From: Alphaproteobacteria bacterium
Lineage (GTDB): Bacteria > Pseudomonadota > Alphaproteobacteria > Micropepsales > Micropepsaceae
NCBI GenBank assembly: GCA_017308375.1
Contig: JAFKEW010000045.1
Coordinates: 1 to 64,000, forward strand
Direction of reading: 5' to 3'
Length of the DNA: 64,000 nucleotides
The notes below the pieces were generated by a model that was not told the DNA's origin, searched no databases, and saw only the letters and a list, made by a program, of their open reading frames with translations. Positions 61,122 through 64,000 of this stretch are shown here, in pieces; within the stretch, counting starts at the first letter, position 1; every line of letters starts with the position of its first letter. Made by a program: the position numbers and the translations under genes.

Positions 61122-61148
61122 TTCCTCCAATTGTATAGTTTGGAGGAA
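61122..61148 (-). promoter_or_regulatory. Perfect 9-bp inverted repeat covering the Shine-Dalgarno of the HpaB-family gene
   Basis: TTCCTCCAA (61122-61130) and TTGGAGGAA (61140-61148) flank a 9-nt loop. In the mRNA the GGAGG ribosome site is one arm and would be masked when folded. As DNA the same palindrome could be a regulator operator. It fills most of the 69-base gap after the dehydrogenase gene. Confidence 0.55.
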
Positions 61149-61187
61149 TTGCGAACCATAAGGCCGCCCCCGTCAAGGCGCAGGAAA

Positions 61188-62282
61188 TTATGACGCCGCG
61201 GCAAAGCCCTGCATCGCGGCCGCGAGATCGCGCACCCGCTCAGGCCCGCCCAGAAGCTGGCGGTTGAGGCCGATACGCTTGAACCAGTAATGCAGGCCCA
61301 GGAGATCGGTCATGCCCATGCCGCCATGCACTTCCGTTGCCGTGCGCGCAACAAAGCGGCCGATTTCCGAGGTGTGCGCCTTGGCATGGGCCGCGGTCAG
61401 CGCCGCATCGGCCGGAATGGCATCGAAGGCATGCGCTGCATACCAGACGAGGCTTCGGCAAGGTTCAAGCTCCGCCGCCATTTCGGCGCACATATGCTTG
61501 ACCGCCTGAAACGAGCCGATGACACGGTCGAACTGTTTGCGTTCCTTGGCATACGCTACGGCCTGGTCGATCATGTGCCAGCCGGCGCCCAGCGTATCGG
61601 CCGCCAGCATCACCCAGCCGGCATCGCGCATGCGGGAAAGCACTTCTGCCGCATTGCCGTTTTGCAACGGCTCCGCCGGGGTGTTGTTGCATGCGATCTC
61701 ACCCAGGGTGCGCGTGCGGTCGATACTGATGAGTGATGTCTTGGTCAGGCCGGGCGCATTGGCTTCGACCAGATGAAGGCCGCAGGCGCGATCGGCCACG
61801 ACGAACAGATCGGCATCAGCGAAATCCATCACGAACAACGCCTTGCCATTGAGCTTGCCACCACTTGCAGTGAGGCCGGCGCCATCGCGCGTGCCGGACA
61901 CGCTTTCGGCAATCGCAACCCCGGCAATGGTTTCGCCGGCAGCGAGTTTGGGCAGCACGCGCTGTTGCTGCTCCGGGCTGCCGGCATGGATGAGCGCAAG
62001 CGGCGCCATCACCGATGCGGCGATGAACGGGACCGGCGCGGCGTGCCGGCCCAGCGTTTCGCTGACCAGCGCGGCATCGAGCAGTTTGAGGCCCGCACCG
62101 CCGAAACTTTCCGGGATCAGAAGGCCGGTGACGCCGAGATCGGCCAGCGCCTTATGAACATCGCGCGCAATCGCATTGGCTTCGGCCGCTTCGCGCACAC
62201 GGGCAAGCGGGGCGGCGCGTTCCAGCGTGCGGTGCACGCTGTCCTGCATCATTTTCTGATCCTGGCTCAGTCCGAATTCCAT
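61188..62282 (-). CDS. Acyl-CoA dehydrogenase (short, FadE-like subunit)
   Basis: A 364-residue FAD acyl-CoA dehydrogenase family protein. The N-terminal helical domain starts MEFGLSQDQKMMQDSVHRTLE. GLLIPESFGGAGLKLLDAALVSETLG is intact and the C-terminal ATEVHGGMGMTDLLGLHYWFKRI segment is clear. The middle beta domain is short and the usual catalytic glutamate segment is altered. In several catabolic clusters such short members pair with a normal acyl-CoA dehydrogenase to form a heteromeric enzyme (as FadE28/FadE29 do in steroid side-chain breakdown). The neighbour two bases upstream is the natural partner. Confidence 0.88.
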   Translation of the reverse strand: MEFGLSQDQKMMQDSVHRTLERAAPLARVREAAEANAIARDVHKALADLGVTGLLIPESFGGAGLKLLDAALVSETLGRHAAPVPFIAASVMAPLALIHAGSPEQQQRVLPKLAAGETIAGVAIAESVSGTRDGAGLTASGGKLNGKALFVMDFADADLFVVADRACGLHLVEANAPGLTKTSLISIDRTRTLGEIACNNTPAEPLQNGNAAEVLSRMRDAGWVMLAADTLGAGWHMIDQAVAYAKERKQFDRVIGSFQAVKHMCAEMAAELEPCRSLVWYAAHAFDAIPADAALTAAHAKAHTSEIGRFVARTATEVHGGMGMTDLLGLHYWFKRIGLNRQLLGGPERVRDLAAAMQGFAAAS

Positions 62283-62284
62283 GG

Positions 62285-63481
62285 TCAGGCCCTCACCAGC
62301 TTGGGTTCGCGCGGCAGGCCGAGCCCGCGTTCGGAGATGATGTTCTTCTGAATCTGCGCCGTGCCGCCGCCGATGATCAGGCCGAGATCGAACATATACA
62401 TGCGCTGCCAGCTTCCGTGGGCGCGCAAATGCGGACTGCCCTCATAAAGCGCGCCCAGTTCACCCAGCACATCGATCGCGAAGGCAGCCAGTTGATGATT
62501 GAGCTCGCAGCCTTCCAGTTTCACGATCAGGCGGGCAAGCCCGACATCGTCACCACTGGCCGCGGCGGTGAGAAGGCGCAGACCGTGAAACTGCATCGCC
62601 AGCACACGGGCCTGAAGCTTCATCAACCGGTCGCGCATCACCGGCTTCTGCATCAGGGTCTGGCCATCGACCGTTTCGGTATTCATCAATTCGATGATGG
62701 CGCTGAGGCGGCTGCCGGCCGCATTGGGATCGCCCAGCATGCCGCGTTCATGCTTCAGCGTGGCATTGGCAACGAACCAGCCCGCGCCACGCCCGCCCAC
62801 CACATTTTCCTGCGGCACGCGGACATCGGTGAAAAACACCTCGTTGAATTCGGCGTGGCCGGTCATGGTCTTGAGGGGGCGCACCTCGATCCCCGGCGTG
62901 CTCATCGGAAACAGGATGTAGGAAATGCCCTGATGCTTGGCGCGCTCAGCCTCGGTGCGCACAAGGCAGAAGATCATGTCGGCATATTGGGCGGTGGAGG
63001 TCCAGATTTTCTGGCCGTTGATGACGAAATCATGGCCGTCTTCCACGGCGCGGGTTTGCAGCGAGGCCAGATCGGAGCCGGAGCCGGGCTCGGAATAGCC
63101 CTGACACCAGATAATTTCGCCGCGCAGGGTGGGCGCAATATATTGGCGCTTCTGTTCCTCGCTGCCGACCTCGAGCAATGTTGGCACCAGCATCGAAATG
63201 CCCTGCCCCGACAGGCCGGACGGCGCGCGGGCACGGGTGAATTCCTCCGCGATGATGCGGGATTTGAGCACATCCGGCTCGGCGCCATAGCCGCCATACT
63301 CCCGCGGAATGGTGCGCGCGGCATAGCCGTGCTCGATCAGAAGGCGCTGCCAGGCGAGCAGTTCCGGCCCCGGACGGTTGCCCCCGCCCCAGCCGGACGG
63401 GAAGCGGTGGCGGTTCGCCTCCAGAAAGGCGCGTGTCTCGGCACGGAAGGCTTCATATTCTGCGCTGTAAGCCAGATCCAT
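62285..63481 (-). CDS. Acyl-CoA dehydrogenase
   Basis: The 398-residue product introduces a double bond into an acyl-CoA using FAD. It starts MDLAYSAEYEAFRAETRAFL, and IWCQGYSEPGSGSDLASLQT marks the substrate and flavin segment. GQKIWTSTAQYADMIFCLVRT lies in the beta domain, and the C-terminal helices end IIGGGTAQIQKNIISERGLG, all typical of large-substrate FadE-type enzymes. A GGGG ribosome site lies ten bases before the ATG. The second dehydrogenase begins two bases after its stop, suggesting a two-subunit enzyme. Upstream is a 327-base divergent region toward an acyl-CoA synthetase. Confidence 0.9.
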   Translation of the reverse strand: MDLAYSAEYEAFRAETRAFLEANRHRFPSGWGGGNRPGPELLAWQRLLIEHGYAARTIPREYGGYGAEPDVLKSRIIAEEFTRARAPSGLSGQGISMLVPTLLEVGSEEQKRQYIAPTLRGEIIWCQGYSEPGSGSDLASLQTRAVEDGHDFVINGQKIWTSTAQYADMIFCLVRTEAERAKHQGISYILFPMSTPGIEVRPLKTMTGHAEFNEVFFTDVRVPQENVVGGRGAGWFVANATLKHERGMLGDPNAAGSRLSAIIELMNTETVDGQTLMQKPVMRDRLMKLQARVLAMQFHGLRLLTAAASGDDVGLARLIVKLEGCELNHQLAAFAIDVLGELGALYEGSPHLRAHGSWQRMYMFDLGLIIGGGTAQIQKNIISERGLGLPREPKLVRA

Positions 63482-63808
63482 GGTTGCAATCCCCCTGAAG
63501 CGGCAAGGCTTGCACGCGTGTTTGCGCCCCGCAAGCCGCAAGAGCAGCGGCAATCGAACACGGGCTTATGGCGACGGCGCGGCGGTTCCTTGCGCAACGG
63601 CGGCCGGCAGGGCAAAAATCGGTCTTAACCGCAATCCTCCGCCTCAGAACCGGAAATCGCCAAAGAGCGAACACCGGGGAGCGAACACCAGGGAGCGAAT
63701 ATCTGAGCCGCCACACCGGTTGGCCCTGACACCCATTTTACCGCCGCGGCCATCGCCACCGGCCAGGTTCGCGCGGGCCCGGACCGCCTTCAACACAGGA
63801 AAGACGCT
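63482..63808. other. Divergent intergenic region with 14-bp tandem repeat
   Basis: 327 bases between the acyl-CoA dehydrogenase and acyl-CoA synthetase genes. It holds three tandem 14-base units beginning GAGCGAAC at 63665, 63679 and 63693, the last degenerate, and several G/C-rich inverted segments near 63500-63535. No convincing protein gene was found. Both promoters should be here. Confidence 0.5.
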
Positions 63809-64000
63809 ATGCAAGACGATTTCGATAATGACTGGCAGACCATCGCGGACATCCCGCCGACCTTTGCCAAGCTGAAGGGCGATGAGATCGCTTTCACTTT
63901 TGAAGGCCGCTACACGACCTTTGCCGAGTTCGACCAGCACACCAACCAGGTGGCCAATGCGCTTCTGGCCATGGGTGTGAAGAAGGGCGACCGCATCTGC
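63809..64000 (+). CDS. AMP-forming acyl-CoA synthetase, N-terminal part (runs off the window)
   Basis: The first 64 codons of a second acyl-CoA synthetase. MQDDFDNDWQTIADIPPTFA leads into AFTFEGRYTTFAEFDQHTNQ and NALLAMGVKKGDRIC, the usual N-terminal sequence of ANL ligases. AGGAAAG precedes the ATG. It is cut by the window end, so catalytic motifs cannot be seen. It is divergent from the acyl-CoA dehydrogenase pair and probably serves the same pathway. Confidence 0.8.
   Translation, partial: MQDDFDNDWQTIADIPPTFAKLKGDEIAFTFEGRYTTFAEFDQHTNQVANALLAMGVKKGDRIC

Overview
The window is a 64 kb chromosomal segment of an alphaproteobacterium. Four things point there: a division and cell-wall (dcw) cluster running mraZ to ftsZ and on into lpxC-bamD-recN-ligA, an RNase P RNA gene beside that cluster and ampD, an ArsR-methyltransferase fusion ahead of metF-metH, and the hopanoid transport genes hpnN/hpnM. 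A soil or rhizosphere lineage near Rhizomicrobium/Micropepsaceae would fit, but that is a guess. No rRNA, tRNA, CRISPR array, insertion sequence or phage gene was seen.

Layout. 1-560: a palindromic repeat and a 400-nt hairpin-rich stretch with no convincing protein gene, here proposed as a structured RNA. 557-4687 (+): a small membrane protein, prmA, an M24B aminopeptidase and an esterase. 4684-28623 (-): 19 tightly packed genes, mraZ-rsmH-ftsL-ftsI-murE/murF fusion-mraY-murD-ftsW-murG-murC-murB-ddl-ftsQ-ftsA-ftsZ-lpxC-bamD-recN-ligA. Most junctions overlap by 1-13 nt. The start is preceded by three TGGGA repeats at 10-bp spacing that fit MraZ operators. 28901-33052: trmO, rnpB, a GNAT acetyltransferase, ampD, a DctA-type symporter and djlA. 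33053-33843: an unannotated gap holding the wreck of a 5-oxoprolinase gene and a 45-codon single-span membrane peptide.

33844-39412 (-): the methionine operon arsR/methyltransferase-metF-metH with a probable operator in front. 39668-42874: mlaA and mlaC (outer-membrane lipid asymmetry) and ettA. 43004-50704: an autotransporter-like barrel, a metallo-beta-lactamase-fold hydrolase flanked by two 15-bp minisatellites, a FadJ-type bifunctional enzyme and its thiolase, and a TonB-receptor-like barrel with no plug. 50714-64000: a catabolic island with P450, acyl-CoA synthetase, SDR, enoyl-CoA hydratase, HpaB-family flavoenzyme, two acyl-CoA dehydrogenases and the start of a second acyl-CoA synthetase. 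The hopanoid genes hpnN and hpnM lie in its middle.

How it works together: the left half builds the septum, peptidoglycan and outer membrane (LpxC, BamD, Mla). The right half looks like activation and beta-oxidation of hydrophobic acids, perhaps isoprenoid or steroid-like, with outer-membrane barrels and lipid carriers alongside. Substrates are inferred, not shown. Start codons were chosen from Shine-Dalgarno spacing, operon overlaps and signal peptides, so several genes are shorter than their longest open frame.
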